The position numbers were made by a program, and so were the translations under genes. A DNA stretch of 64,000 nucleotides from Ignavibacteria bacterium UBA2373 (GTDB taxonomy: Bacteria > Bacteroidota > Ignavibacteria > Kapaibacteriales > UBA961): the NCBI GenBank assembly GCA_002344005.1, contig DDTD01000082.1, positions 121,941-185,940 of the forward strand, given 5' to 3'. The notes under the pieces were generated by a model. That model was not told the origin of the DNA, did no database searches, and saw nothing but the letters and a program-made list of their open reading frames with translations. Position 1 is the stretch's first letter. Every line of letters begins with the position of its first letter. Positions 35,873 to 45,885 of this stretch are shown here, piece after piece.

Positions 35873-38800
35873 ATGGCACTCCTTCTTTGCAATCAAGCTG
35901 CTCTATCAGCCAACCTTCATCAATCCGTTTACGAAGAGATCAAGATTGGCAATTGTGTGAGAATAGTTCCGACTGCGCGGCTACAAAGATTACTGCAAAG
36001 GAACACAGTTCGAACAAATTTTTTGCAGAAAGCAATGCCTGTTAAATCACCACCGATTTACACACTTTCTACATTTATTCAGTATATAGCATCCACTGTT
36101 CCAAGTTTGGCGAAAATTCATGTCGTTAGTGATGCCTATAAGCTTGCATTGTTCGAAGAAGTAGTCGAGCAATCAGCTTTATCGTATTATCGTATTGCCG
36201 ACGAAACTCTCTCTCTTCCAATTATAGAGCGACTCAATAATGTCATACAGGGCTTAAAAAAAGATGGAATAACTCCATTGAAACTACAAGATGACTTAGA
36301 AAAAGTAGCCGACACTTCCCTATTAGGGCAGAAAAAATTGACAGATATCATCACACTTTACAATCACTATGAATCTAAATTACAAAACAATATCACGGAT
36401 GAATATACATTAACTCATACGCTGACACATTATCTTGCCCATAATCCTTTGCATTTGTCATCTATACTTGAGAAGAACTTATTCCTTTATATTTCAGGGT
36501 TTACTGAGTTTTCACAACCTGAAATTGCCCTTTTTAATGTTCTTTCGCAGCAGAATTATCCCATCATAATCTCAATTGAATTTTCAGAGGATAATGGTCC
36601 ATTGTTCGGAAATGTTCAAGGAATGATTACACAATTGATTTTACAAGGATATAGTGTCATAGACCAACCACATCAGACTACTACAGTTTCCAATTTACAA
36701 CATTTAACACCTGTTTCTTGCTTACGACGTTGGCTCTTTAACACTGAAAAACCAATTAATAATCCATTCTTTTCCCGTTTTGTCTCTATGTGGAAAGCTC
36801 AAGATCGTCTGCACGAAGTTGAATCCATAGGCAAATTAGTTAAACATTATCTCTTAAAAGAAGGGTATCATCCGGGGGATATTACAATCGCAGTGAGGCA
36901 ACCGGAAATTTATACTCCCCTCTTTCGTGAATGTTTTAAGAAACTTGCGATACCTCTTAATATTACCGATCGCTATTCATTAGCTAAAGCACCTGTCGTT
37001 TCGGCAATATTTTCTGTCTTTGATATTGGCTTACGTGGATGGCGAGTACGTGATATACGACGAGCATTATCTAGCCCCTATCTTCACTTTTTTCAATTAG
37101 ATGACGCTGAATCTGAGAATATAGCATTATATCAACGTGAGTCAGCTGCCACAATTGATGAAGTAGCTCGTTTATTGAGAATCACAGATTATAGGCGTTT
37201 TCATAATCCCAAACAGTGGATTGAAATTATAGAAAAGAGAATACTTGCAATAACAGCATTAGTTAATAGATGGAATGATGCCGGCTTAGTAGATGAAGCA
37301 GAGTTACAACAAAGAAACAAACAACTGCGACAATTAGAAAAAGCAAAAAATGATATTGCTCTTTTGATTGAGATAATTGATATTCCTGATAAACAGATGT
37401 CTGTCCGGGACTTTCGCAATCTTGTTGTAAAGAATGTACTCAATCGTTTACGAATACGTCATGCAATAGAGATGCTTTTCCATCATATTTTATTGAAAAA
37501 AAATAAATTAACAGAACTTGAATATATAGTTTTAGAAGAAGAAGTTGAAAAAGATGCACGCGCTTTAGCAGCATTTATTGATGTCTTGAACGAATTTTGT
37601 CATGTCCAGAACCAGCGTTTTCCAGATAAAAAACGTTCGCCTATCCACTTTTTTTCGCGGCTGAAGAGCTCTGTACATGCAGCAAAATATCAAATTCGAG
37701 AAAAACATGGATACGGTGTTACCATTACTTCACCGGAACAAACTCGTGGCATTCAAAGCCCTATTTCTATACTCTGTGGTCTGATTGATGGTGAATTCCC
37801 TCAATCTTACAAACCGGAACAATTCCTTGGTATTGAATTACCAAAGTCTGAGGAACGGCATATACGCTCTGAGAGAATGCAGTTTTTTGAATGGTTCGCA
37901 AATGCACTGGAAAGCTGTGAGACCCCGAACATACATATATTTTTGCCAAAATCAGATGGGAATACAGAAACAGTTCCATCACCCTTTTTAGATGCCGTAT
38001 TGCGTATAACTACGCTTCGTATTGATAATAAATACAAAGATTTAACTGATAAAAGTGATAATGATACTCCGGCTTGGTATTGTTCTATAGCATCCATGCA
38101 AGAATTTCAATTATCTGAGGTACTTTCTGCACCAAGTGTCGCAAATCCGCGCAACAATGTATATTCCGAGAACACCGTAAAGCATTTATTACAGCGGGGT
38201 AAATCTCCTATATCTGTTTCTGCATTAGAGCAATATAATGAATGTCCGTTTAAGTATTTATCTTCCTATATTCTCTATTTACAAGACAAACAATCGGTGA
38301 TTTCATGGTTTAACAGTCCCGATATAGGTAATCTCTTTCACACCATAGTCTATCGCTTTTATACCTATTTACAAAAAGACTCAATACCGGAAAATCTCAT
38401 TGAGTATAAGAAAGAAGACTACAAGTCATTATTACAACAGATTACAAATGAAGAACTTGAAAGACTTAAATTTGATCATCCTTATTTCCCGATTGAAGTC
38501 GCTCGGCTATTAGGTGATGATGTTGCTGAAGGAAAGTTATTTGTATGGTTAGAAAATGAATTACAAAAAATTCAAGCAGGATGGGATTTCATTCCCGCTT
38601 TATTTGAATATTCATTTGGGCAATTTAATAAATCCGGAAAAGGTAATCAGGCACTAAAATTATCGGACACACTTACATTAAGAGGAAAGATTGATAGAAT
38701 TGAAATTAAAGAACATAATGATGCTGTGGAGTTCTTGGTAACCGATTATAAAACCGGCAATCCCCCAATAAACAAGGACATTACAACTCTGCGTTCTTTA

Positions 38801-39193
38801 CAATTACCACTCTATATAGCAGCAGCAAATCAGATTATTGCCTCAAAATATGGAAAACAAGCTTTTCCCTCAGGTGCTCTCTATTATGTTCCCTTTGCTC
38901 GCGAAGAAAAGAAAGAAAAATATGTGCGCTTGCCACTGATTGCAGAACATTGCTCAAATTTAGTTCAGGCGGCGGGTTATACGAGGATAAAAGTGTATGA
39001 CTCCGCATATCTGAATGATGTGGCACAACAAGCCGTTGAGATAGGTGGTCATTTTTGTGAAGAAATCGGCAAAGGTGAATTTTCTGTATCGCCAAAGCCT
39101 AATGCCTGCCAAAAATGCTCCTATCAATCTGTGTGCAGAATATCCGAAATTGACCAAGAGGATGCTTATCTCTCTATAGAAGAAATCGAATGA
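35873..39193 (+). CDS. AddB-like PD-(D/E)XK nuclease/helicase-fold protein
   Basis: A 1106-residue protein from the ATG at 35873. The C-terminal about 300 residues are an exonuclease V/RecB-type nuclease: SVSALEQYNECPFKYL, GNLFHTIVYRF, LRGKIDRIE and VTDYKTG (the D-YK catalytic motif), with the four cysteines of an AddB-type iron-sulfur cluster (ECPFKYL and CQKCSYQSVC). The N-terminal two thirds resemble the inactivated UvrD-like helicase of AddB; I see no Walker A GxGKT (the region reads RIVPTARLQRLLQ). It probably works with an AddA-type helicase in double-strand-break repair, not present here. Confidence 0.82.
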   Translation: MALLLCNQAALSANLHQSVYEEIKIGNCVRIVPTARLQRLLQRNTVRTNFLQKAMPVKSPPIYTLSTFIQYIASTVPSLAKIHVVSDAYKLALFEEVVEQSALSYYRIADETLSLPIIERLNNVIQGLKKDGITPLKLQDDLEKVADTSLLGQKKLTDIITLYNHYESKLQNNITDEYTLTHTLTHYLAHNPLHLSSILEKNLFLYISGFTEFSQPEIALFNVLSQQNYPIIISIEFSEDNGPLFGNVQGMITQLILQGYSVIDQPHQTTTVSNLQHLTPVSCLRRWLFNTEKPINNPFFSRFVSMWKAQDRLHEVESIGKLVKHYLLKEGYHPGDITIAVRQPEIYTPLFRECFKKLAIPLNITDRYSLAKAPVVSAIFSVFDIGLRGWRVRDIRRALSSPYLHFFQLDDAESENIALYQRESAATIDEVARLLRITDYRRFHNPKQWIEIIEKRILAITALVNRWNDAGLVDEAELQQRNKQLRQLEKAKNDIALLIEIIDIPDKQMSVRDFRNLVVKNVLNRLRIRHAIEMLFHHILLKKNKLTELEYIVLEEEVEKDARALAAFIDVLNEFCHVQNQRFPDKKRSPIHFFSRLKSSVHAAKYQIREKHGYGVTITSPEQTRGIQSPISILCGLIDGEFPQSYKPEQFLGIELPKSEERHIRSERMQFFEWFANALESCETPNIHIFLPKSDGNTETVPSPFLDAVLRITTLRIDNKYKDLTDKSDNDTPAWYCSIASMQEFQLSEVLSAPSVANPRNNVYSENTVKHLLQRGKSPISVSALEQYNECPFKYLSSYILYLQDKQSVISWFNSPDIGNLFHTIVYRFYTYLQKDSIPENLIEYKKEDYKSLLQQITNEELERLKFDHPYFPIEVARLLGDDVAEGKLFVWLENELQKIQAGWDFIPALFEYSFGQFNKSGKGNQALKLSDTLTLRGKIDRIEIKEHNDAVEFLVTDYKTGNPPINKDITTLRSLQLPLYIAAANQIIASKYGKQAFPSGALYYVPFAREEKKEKYVRLPLIAEHCSNLVQAAGYTRIKVYDSAYLNDVAQQAVEIGGHFCEEIGKGEFSVSPKPNACQKCSYQSVCRISEIDQEDAYLSIEEIE

Positions 39194-39223
39194 TTCTTTC
39201 ATGATGAATCGAAAATGAAATGA

Positions 39224-39231
39224 TATTTTTG
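39224..39231 (+). promoter_or_regulatory. Possible -7 box of purB
   Basis: TATTTTTG matches TAnnTTTG, 31 nt before the purB ATG at 39263. The -33 region is not convincing. Confidence 0.38.
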
Positions 39232-39262
39232 TACAACTTTTGTTAATTCTTATCTTATTTTT

Positions 39263-40558
39263 ATGATTGAACGTTATACAAGACCCGAGATGGGTAAAAT
39301 TTGGAGTGAACAAAATAAATACTCTATCTGGTTGGAAATTGAAATACTTGCTTGTGAAGCCCAATCCAAACTCGGCATCATTCCGAACGATGCTGTTATA
39401 GAAATCCGTGAAAAAGCTCAATTCGATGTACAAAAGATTTTAGAAATTGAAGAAACTGTGAAGCATGATGTAATTGCATTTCTGACCAATGTTGCAGAAT
39501 ATGTTGGACCTAATTCACGTTTTATTCACCTCGGCATGACTTCCTCTGATGTGTTAGACACTGCTCTCGCAGTTCAGTTAAAACAAGCCGGTGAGCTTAT
39601 TTACAAAAAATTGGAACAGTTATCGGAAGTCTTAGCTCGCCGAGCAAATGAATTTCGCTATACCGTATGTGTAGGGCGTTCACATGGCATTCATGCAGAG
39701 CCGACAACATTCGGGTTAAAACTTGCGCTCTGGTATCAAGAATCTTTGCGCAATTTGAAAAGATTAGAACAAGCCAATGCCATTATTTCCACGGGCATGA
39801 TTTCCGGTGCCGTTGGAACATTCGAACATCTTTCTCCGAAAGTTGAAGAATATGTTTGCGAAAAGCTTGGCTTAACTCCCGCCCCTGTTTCGACACAAGT
39901 AATTCAAAGAGACCGCCATGCTGAATTTCTCTCAACCTTAGCAATTATTGCATCATCATTAGAGAAAATTGCCATAGAAGTGCGACATTTGCAACGTTCG
40001 GAAGTGCTTGAAGCCGAAGAGTTTTTCTCTAAAGGGCAGAAAGGCAGTTCAGCCATGCCTCACAAACGTAATCCTATTGTTTCTGAAAGGCTTACGGGTT
40101 TAGCAAGATTACTTCGAAGCAATGCTATGGCTGCTATGGAAAATAATGCTCTTTGGCATGAACGTGATATTTCACACAGCAGCGTTGAACGTGTGATATG
40201 CCCGGACAGCACTATCATTATGGATTATATGCTCCATTTAGCGATAAATCTGATTGACAGATTGCTTGTTTACCCCGAAAATATGAAAGCCAATATTGAA
40301 AAAACATATGGCTTAGTCTTTTCTCAAACTATTTTGTTAGAATTAGTTAAACGTGGTCTTACAAGAGAAGAAGCATATTCCCGCGTTCAAACGTGCGCTA
40401 TGAAAACATGGGCTGAGAAGATTCCACTTCGTCAAACTTTGGCAGAATCAGAACAGATAACAGAAGTTATGCCTCTTGATGAACTTAATGCGATATTTGA
40501 TGGTGGTATTTCATTAAAAGAAAGTGTGGATTACATTTTTGAGAGATGCGGGCTTTAA
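39263..40558 (+). CDS. purB: Adenylosuccinate lyase
   Basis: A 431-residue fumarase/aspartase-superfamily enzyme that releases fumarate from SAICAR and adenylosuccinate in purine synthesis. The family signature is SSAMPHKRNPI near residue 268; earlier motifs are GMTSSDVLDTAL and GRSHGIHAEPTTFG, with the catalytic His in the latter. Length and motifs are normal. Confidence 0.95.
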   Translation: MIERYTRPEMGKIWSEQNKYSIWLEIEILACEAQSKLGIIPNDAVIEIREKAQFDVQKILEIEETVKHDVIAFLTNVAEYVGPNSRFIHLGMTSSDVLDTALAVQLKQAGELIYKKLEQLSEVLARRANEFRYTVCVGRSHGIHAEPTTFGLKLALWYQESLRNLKRLEQANAIISTGMISGAVGTFEHLSPKVEEYVCEKLGLTPAPVSTQVIQRDRHAEFLSTLAIIASSLEKIAIEVRHLQRSEVLEAEEFFSKGQKGSSAMPHKRNPIVSERLTGLARLLRSNAMAAMENNALWHERDISHSSVERVICPDSTIIMDYMLHLAINLIDRLLVYPENMKANIEKTYGLVFSQTILLELVKRGLTREEAYSRVQTCAMKTWAEKIPLRQTLAESEQITEVMPLDELNAIFDGGISLKESVDYIFERCGL

Positions 40559-40602
40559 TTTTACTATCTACAATATTTTTAAAAATTTAACAATTTTACT
40601 TT

Positions 40603-41460
40603 ATGCTTATTTTCATTGCAGCGGATATGGAAGGCGCCACAGGTGTTGTCCATCATGATCAACTTATGCCCGAAGGAAAAACATACTCCGCAGCTCGGAA
40701 ATTATTAACTCAAGACATTAATGCAGCTATTGAAGGTTGCTTACGTGTTATACCTGATGCAGAATTTATCGTTGGTGATGGTCATGGCATAATGCGGAAT
40801 GTTCTCTTTGAAGAATTGCATGAGCGAGCATCCTTGGTGATTGGTCCCGCTTCCCCATCCAATAAACCATTATGTCAACTTGAAGGAATTAACGATGAAA
40901 TTGATATGGCTTTTATGATTGGCTATCACTCAAAAGCAGGAACGCCCAATGGTTTATTAGCCCATACGTATGTTGGCAGCACAATTTGTCGTTTACGATT
41001 AAATGGTCAAGAAATTGGTGAAATCACCATGAATTCTGCCATCTTCGGCAGTTATGATATTCCCGTTGGGCTGATTGTCGGTAATGATGATTTGGAAGAA
41101 GAATGTTCGGCAATAAGTTCTTCGATTGAGTTTGTTTCTACAAAAAAGGTATTGGGTTCTACCGCTGCAATCTGCTATCCTATAGCACGAACAAAACAAA
41201 CAATTGCCGATGCTGCCGAAAGAGCTATTCGTAAGCGACTTCAATGGCAACTACAACCATTCAAACCGACTTCTCATTATTCTCTTGAATGTGATTTCTA
41301 TAGACGAGAACATACATTGCGGGCACAACGCATTGAAGGCGTAGAAGTACTTAATGAACTGACAATTAAAATCGAAGCGGAAACCGCAGCATCTGCATTT
41401 CGTGTATTTTGGGCGGCTGTGTGCAGTGCACAAGAGGATTTCCCGGCTTGGCTTAAATAA
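40603..41460 (+). CDS. M55 D-aminopeptidase (DppA-like)
   Basis: A 285-residue peptidase of family M55. The zinc-ligand motifs are seen: DMEG at residues 8-11, DGHG near 58, GYHSKAG near 108, then a central HTY region. Bacillus DppA releases D-Ala from D-amino-acid peptides, so a role in peptidoglycan peptide recycling is likely. Complete; ends before a strong palindrome shared with the convergent gene. Confidence 0.88.
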   Translation: MLIFIAADMEGATGVVHHDQLMPEGKTYSAARKLLTQDINAAIEGCLRVIPDAEFIVGDGHGIMRNVLFEELHERASLVIGPASPSNKPLCQLEGINDEIDMAFMIGYHSKAGTPNGLLAHTYVGSTICRLRLNGQEIGEITMNSAIFGSYDIPVGLIVGNDDLEEECSAISSSIEFVSTKKVLGSTAAICYPIARTKQTIADAAERAIRKRLQWQLQPFKPTSHYSLECDFYRREHTLRAQRIEGVEVLNELTIKIEAETAASAFRVFWAAVCSAQEDFPAWLK

Positions 41461-41497
41461 ATGATTGAAGCTCGGAATGTTAATCCAATGTAATGGT

Positions 41498-41530
41498 AAA
41501 CCTATAAGGTTTCAAAAACCTTATAGGTTT
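41498..41530. terminator. Perfect 15-bp palindrome, bidirectional terminator/repeat element
   Basis: AAACCTATAAGGTTT (41498-41512) and AAACCTTATAGGTTT (41516-41530) are perfect complements around CAA. Placed between the convergent M55 and IgGFc genes, it can terminate both. This sequence is, from memory, a widespread intergenic element in Bacteroidota. Confidence 0.75.
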
Positions 41531-41563
41531 GGAAAAAACATTGAGAATTTGGGAGCTGACTAT

Positions 41564-44500
41564 TTACCGTACATATATAATACATTCATTTTTTGTATAA
41601 AATCCTGAGCGGAAATTAACTATATATATCCCATTTGCCAAATTTGACAATGAATATATCAATTGATATTCTCCACGTATGTCCACTCTCTGTATCGGCT
41701 CTCCAACAATTTCACCCATACTATTGATCAGCGTACACTCTGTTTTTCCATCTAAGCCCGCCGTATAATCAAGAATTAATTGATTATCTTCCACACGACT
41801 TGTCATCGTATAGGGTTGTCCCGTCGTCACTGTTCTGCCTTCTATAAAACAACCGCCCATGCTTATTGTTGCCTTCGACGGGGCTATGCGATAACATTCA
41901 TTCGTCGTTTGGGTTGAGGTCAGTACCGTAAATGAAGACGAATCGCCTAAATATGTATCTGCTTCAAATCGCGCTATTTCTTGTTCCGATGGATAAATAT
42001 CTATGCCTTTTCCACGTATAGTCACATATTCAAAGCCCTCTTTTTCTTCTGTTTTTTCGACAATAAATTCACCGGTAACAATGGATTGTAAACTCTTGTC
42101 CGTATATTTCATAAAACGTGAAGGATAGGATATGGTCATTACTATTTCTTGCAGTCCCGATTCTTTATTTTCCATAAATAAACGAACAGGTATGCGACTG
42201 CCGGCAATAATATCGGTGGTGTCATGTGGACGAATATTCGCGCGTTTTTCTTCATATTTTCCTTGGATAAATACATTCAGCTTGGTGGATTTGCCCTCCC
42301 CTATGCTATATTCCGCGCTATAAGTACCTTGATTTTTTTCTATCATTGTTATTGAGATTGTACAAATATCATTGCGTGATAATTCTGTGCCCGGCGGAAC
42401 AGAATATTCCACAAAAAATGCATTAGTATTTCCGCGTATAAAAATCGGTGATTGCACCGTCAGCGGATTATCTGATAAATGAATATATGTTTTTTCTGCT
42501 GATATAGTTTCACAATCCAATGATGCCATAAGTGTGATGGTATCTTGTGTTTGAATGACACAACTGTCCACATATACCCATACTTTTTCGCTCGCTATAC
42601 AATTATCCGCATCATATAATAACACCGTATATTCCGTTGATTCTGTGGGACTTGCCAACGGAGAATCGCAATCCGTACAACTTAATCCTTGCGGCGGTGA
42701 CCACACAAATCGTCCATTACCTCGTGCCCACATCTTTGCCGATGTGCCACGACATATAGTTGTGTCCGCCGACACCGTCATTTGTGGGGTATTTATCGTG
42801 ATATACACAGAATCTTGTGCTGTACAATTATTATCGGTGGTAATTTCTGCATAATAATATCCGCTTTGTGGTGCAATAAATTTTTGCTCACGGCAATCTA
42901 TGCAATTAATACCCGCACCGCGCCATTGCACGCTTTTACCGCCTTCGACACGTAATTGTATGCTGTCTTGTTTGCAATATCGTAATTTAGAAGCTATAAT
43001 ATTTGCCGTTGCTTTTTCTACCGTAATAAATACAGAATCATCAGCATAACAATTTGCTGAAATAAAAGAACGCATGCGATAATATTGTGATTGTTTCGGA
43101 GAAATAATAGGATTGGCACAATCGCTGCAACTCAAATCGGGAGATTGTTCCCAACGATAATAATTTCCGCCCGAAGCAAATATTTGCACCGATGACCCCG
43201 CACAAATTATGGTATCTTTGCCTGCATCCGCTATCGGTTTTCCCACACTCACCGTCACCGAATCAATACCCACACAACCATATTTATCGGTCATGGTCAC
43301 ATAATATGTTTGTTGTGTCGTAGGGCGAGCAAATGGTGAACGACAATCGCTGCAACTCAAGGTATTCGACGGTGTCCATGAATATGACAGCCCTTCATTG
43401 ACGGTTAATTGAATGGAATCTCCGGCACAAATTCCCAAATCTTCACTTGCTTTTACCGTTGCTGTTTTCACTCGCACGCTGACACTTTGTTTCATCGTCG
43501 GACAACCAAAATAATCTTTACTCACAGCAGTATAAAGTATATCTTTTGTGATTGTTGCTATCGGTGAAGGGCAATCCGTGCAGGATAATCCTTCTTTGGG
43601 TGACCATTCAAATGTGCCATCGCCGCCGTATGCTTGCAATTGCAGACTTTGTCCCGCACACATCGTCGTATCGCTCACACTTGTCTTGACAATAGGATGT
43701 GACAATGATGCATTATTCATAGAACGACCCGGAACATAGCCATAAGCGTAGTAAGCTGATTTCAATGGTCCATAACCGTAACAACTGATACCAAAGGGAA
43801 CATTACACTCTAAGCGAAGTGAAGAAGGTCGGGTCATAATGGTTGCATACGACAATTCGGAGCAAAAACCCGATGATGGAAATGATGGTAAAGGTTTAAA
43901 TAAATTTTTATTAACTGCTTTGCCATTCATTGTTATTTGATTGATTGCAGATGTCGGCACAATAATATCAATATAATTATCAGGGAATATCATTCCATCA
44001 TATTCTTTCTGATAATCCATAAAGATATCATAGCTTTTCTGCCAATATTCTTGAGGGGCAATATCTGTCATAAAAGGATTGCCATAGGTATTAGGTATCT
44101 CATCATGATAATAATCTATGTCCGAATAGGAAGAACGTCGTAAGACAATAACTGCAATCGGAGATGTACCATATACTAAAGAGTATTTATTTAAAGGTAA
44201 TACTATACTTTCACCTTTTTGGAGTTTACTGATCTTATTACCATTGACATAAATAGTAGCGGTATCGGTCATGGCAACAATTTTATGATAATTGGAACCC
44301 AAATCATCTTCATTGCGAGACTTCACCGGATCTATGACAATATATCTTTGACCATACGATGAAATCGGAAGTAAACTTTCGGAAGTATTATTAATTGAGA
44401 ACCACTTATTTGTTGGATGAGTACCAAACCCCAATATACCACCGCTATAGACAGCAATTGGTGCAGAAGCAACAATTCTCATTCCAGTCAAATCTGCCGC

Positions 44501-45166
44501 AGTATCAAGAGCACTTGGGCGTGCTTGAATGAGATAACTCTCACCTTTTTGTAATGTTGCCGTTAATGTACGCTCACTTGCTCCTAAGAGGTTCACAGGC
44601 GATTCAATAGTAATAGAAGTATTATTTTCCGTAGCCACAATACAACACTGAGAATACAGATAATTCTGAACTATTTTGTTATTATTATCCGTATAGGTAA
44701 AATATTTTGACTGAGGGGCGACAACAACATACTCCTTACCGTATGCCTTAACCGGATACAAAAGTGTAATTTCATTACCATTACCATTCGGACCCGTTAA
44801 ACACGTGGCTTGTATATCATGTTCTGCTCGGATATAAAGAGAGAGTTTCTGTGGTTGTAAATTGTGAATAAAAGAATTGGATCTATGGTCACCTCCTCTG
44901 AGTCCTATCTTCGAACCATCATATTTTATAATTATGGGCTGTTGAGCTTGTTTCAGTGAAAAATACAAAGTATCAGTCAATGAACCGCCTTTATGCAAAA
45001 CTATATATCCCTTTGTGACAGTATCAGATGACAGCATAAGTACACACTCAAAACCACCCCAAGGTAATTCAGCAAAGTAAAACTCTTTGCCTTTGTGGGC
45101 ATCTTGCGAAAACAATGTCTCGCAACAACACAGTATGACAAAACAAAGTACAATGATATGTTTCAT
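41564..45166 (-). CDS. Giant secreted IgGFc-binding/Ig-repeat protein with T9SS sorting domain
   Basis: A 1200-residue surface protein. Residues 1-20 are a signal peptide; about 25-480 are an IgGFc-binding domain opening GKEFYFAELPWGGF. Residues about 500-870 hold five Ig-like repeats of 70-85 residues, each with an early Cys (DTTMCAGQSL, DLGICAGDSI, DTIICAGSSV, KLRYCKQDSI, DTTICRGTSA) and a late CxDC motif (LSCTDC or LSCSDC in four, NCIDC in one). Then comes an about 250-residue beta-rich region, and residues about 1120-1200 are a type A T9SS sorting domain (NLANGIYIVNFRSG). Likely an adhesin or sheath protein. Paralogous at its N-terminus to the gene at 1-1973. Confidence 0.85.
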   Translation of the reverse strand: MKHIIVLCFVILCCCETLFSQDAHKGKEFYFAELPWGGFECVLMLSSDTVTKGYIVLHKGGSLTDTLYFSLKQAQQPIIIKYDGSKIGLRGGDHRSNSFIHNLQPQKLSLYIRAEHDIQATCLTGPNGNGNEITLLYPVKAYGKEYVVVAPQSKYFTYTDNNNKIVQNYLYSQCCIVATENNTSITIESPVNLLGASERTLTATLQKGESYLIQARPSALDTAADLTGMRIVASAPIAVYSGGILGFGTHPTNKWFSINNTSESLLPISSYGQRYIVIDPVKSRNEDDLGSNYHKIVAMTDTATIYVNGNKISKLQKGESIVLPLNKYSLVYGTSPIAVIVLRRSSYSDIDYYHDEIPNTYGNPFMTDIAPQEYWQKSYDIFMDYQKEYDGMIFPDNYIDIIVPTSAINQITMNGKAVNKNLFKPLPSFPSSGFCSELSYATIMTRPSSLRLECNVPFGISCYGYGPLKSAYYAYGYVPGRSMNNASLSHPIVKTSVSDTTMCAGQSLQLQAYGGDGTFEWSPKEGLSCTDCPSPIATITKDILYTAVSKDYFGCPTMKQSVSVRVKTATVKASEDLGICAGDSIQLTVNEGLSYSWTPSNTLSCSDCRSPFARPTTQQTYYVTMTDKYGCVGIDSVTVSVGKPIADAGKDTIICAGSSVQIFASGGNYYRWEQSPDLSCSDCANPIISPKQSQYYRMRSFISANCYADDSVFITVEKATANIIASKLRYCKQDSIQLRVEGGKSVQWRGAGINCIDCREQKFIAPQSGYYYAEITTDNNCTAQDSVYITINTPQMTVSADTTICRGTSAKMWARGNGRFVWSPPQGLSCTDCDSPLASPTESTEYTVLLYDADNCIASEKVWVYVDSCVIQTQDTITLMASLDCETISAEKTYIHLSDNPLTVQSPIFIRGNTNAFFVEYSVPPGTELSRNDICTISITMIEKNQGTYSAEYSIGEGKSTKLNVFIQGKYEEKRANIRPHDTTDIIAGSRIPVRLFMENKESGLQEIVMTISYPSRFMKYTDKSLQSIVTGEFIVEKTEEKEGFEYVTIRGKGIDIYPSEQEIARFEADTYLGDSSSFTVLTSTQTTNECYRIAPSKATISMGGCFIEGRTVTTGQPYTMTSRVEDNQLILDYTAGLDGKTECTLINSMGEIVGEPIQRVDIRGEYQLIYSLSNLANGIYIVNFRSGFYTKNECIIYVR

Positions 45167-45303
45167 GCTTATATATCCTTAGTATCAAGTATCCGAAACT
45201 GCAAACTTACGCAATATGCCAATTCTGTATCATCTATCCTTTGCCACATAAGGAAAGTGGGCATATAAAGTTTTATTGAGAAACTCAAAGAAGTATCTCA
45301 TAT

Positions 45304-45885
45304 TTATTTTTCCTCCGAACCTGGTGGAATAGTACCTTCAGGAATATTCAGCCAATATGTCAAACCCAACACCCCTCCGTAATCTCCATCAAAAGTCCAT
45401 TTTAATGTAATAAAATGAAATTGATATCCTCTATAGGGACGGAATTCACTTTTTTTATTAATATAGGGATTTTCCGGCTGATAACCATCAGGATAATACC
45501 ATGTTTTCGGTTTCCATTTTTTTACTGCCTTGCGAATGCTATCTTCTAACATTATCCAAAACTTGTCTTCTTTCGGAATATCATTACCAACATTGTATAA
45601 TGGATTGATTATTATATGGTTTATCTCATTTTTTGTATTAAATACAAGAGAGACGGATATATATATTTCTTTTATAAGCAAAGACATATCATGATGACTA
45701 TACCGAATATCGTCTTTTTGTTGTTCGTATAAGCCTGGAGGCAATCCCGGATAAGCAAATTCTTCAAATAATGAATCGGGTTTCATTCGTTTATTTGAAT
45801 ACTCCTTTAGATATACTTGTCCATATATATCTGACACAACAAATAAACACAGAATCAGAGCAATATATTGTATATATCTCATCAT
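45304..45885 (-). CDS. Exported protein of unknown function, possible immunity partner of the RHS tip
   Basis: A 193-residue protein with signal peptide (MMRYIQYIALILCLFVVSDI, cleaved near YGQ). The middle part EDSIRKAVKKWKPKTWYYP is faintly like a TonB C-terminal fold, but I do not recognise the family. Its ATG overlaps the stop of the RHS toxin tip as ATGA, the position where immunity genes normally stand. An exported immunity protein would suit a toxin acting in the periplasm. This role is inferred from position only. Confidence 0.55.
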   Translation of the reverse strand: MMRYIQYIALILCLFVVSDIYGQVYLKEYSNKRMKPDSLFEEFAYPGLPPGLYEQQKDDIRYSHHDMSLLIKEIYISVSLVFNTKNEINHIIINPLYNVGNDIPKEDKFWIMLEDSIRKAVKKWKPKTWYYPDGYQPENPYINKKSEFRPYRGYQFHFITLKWTFDGDYGGVLGLTYWLNIPEGTIPPGSEEK

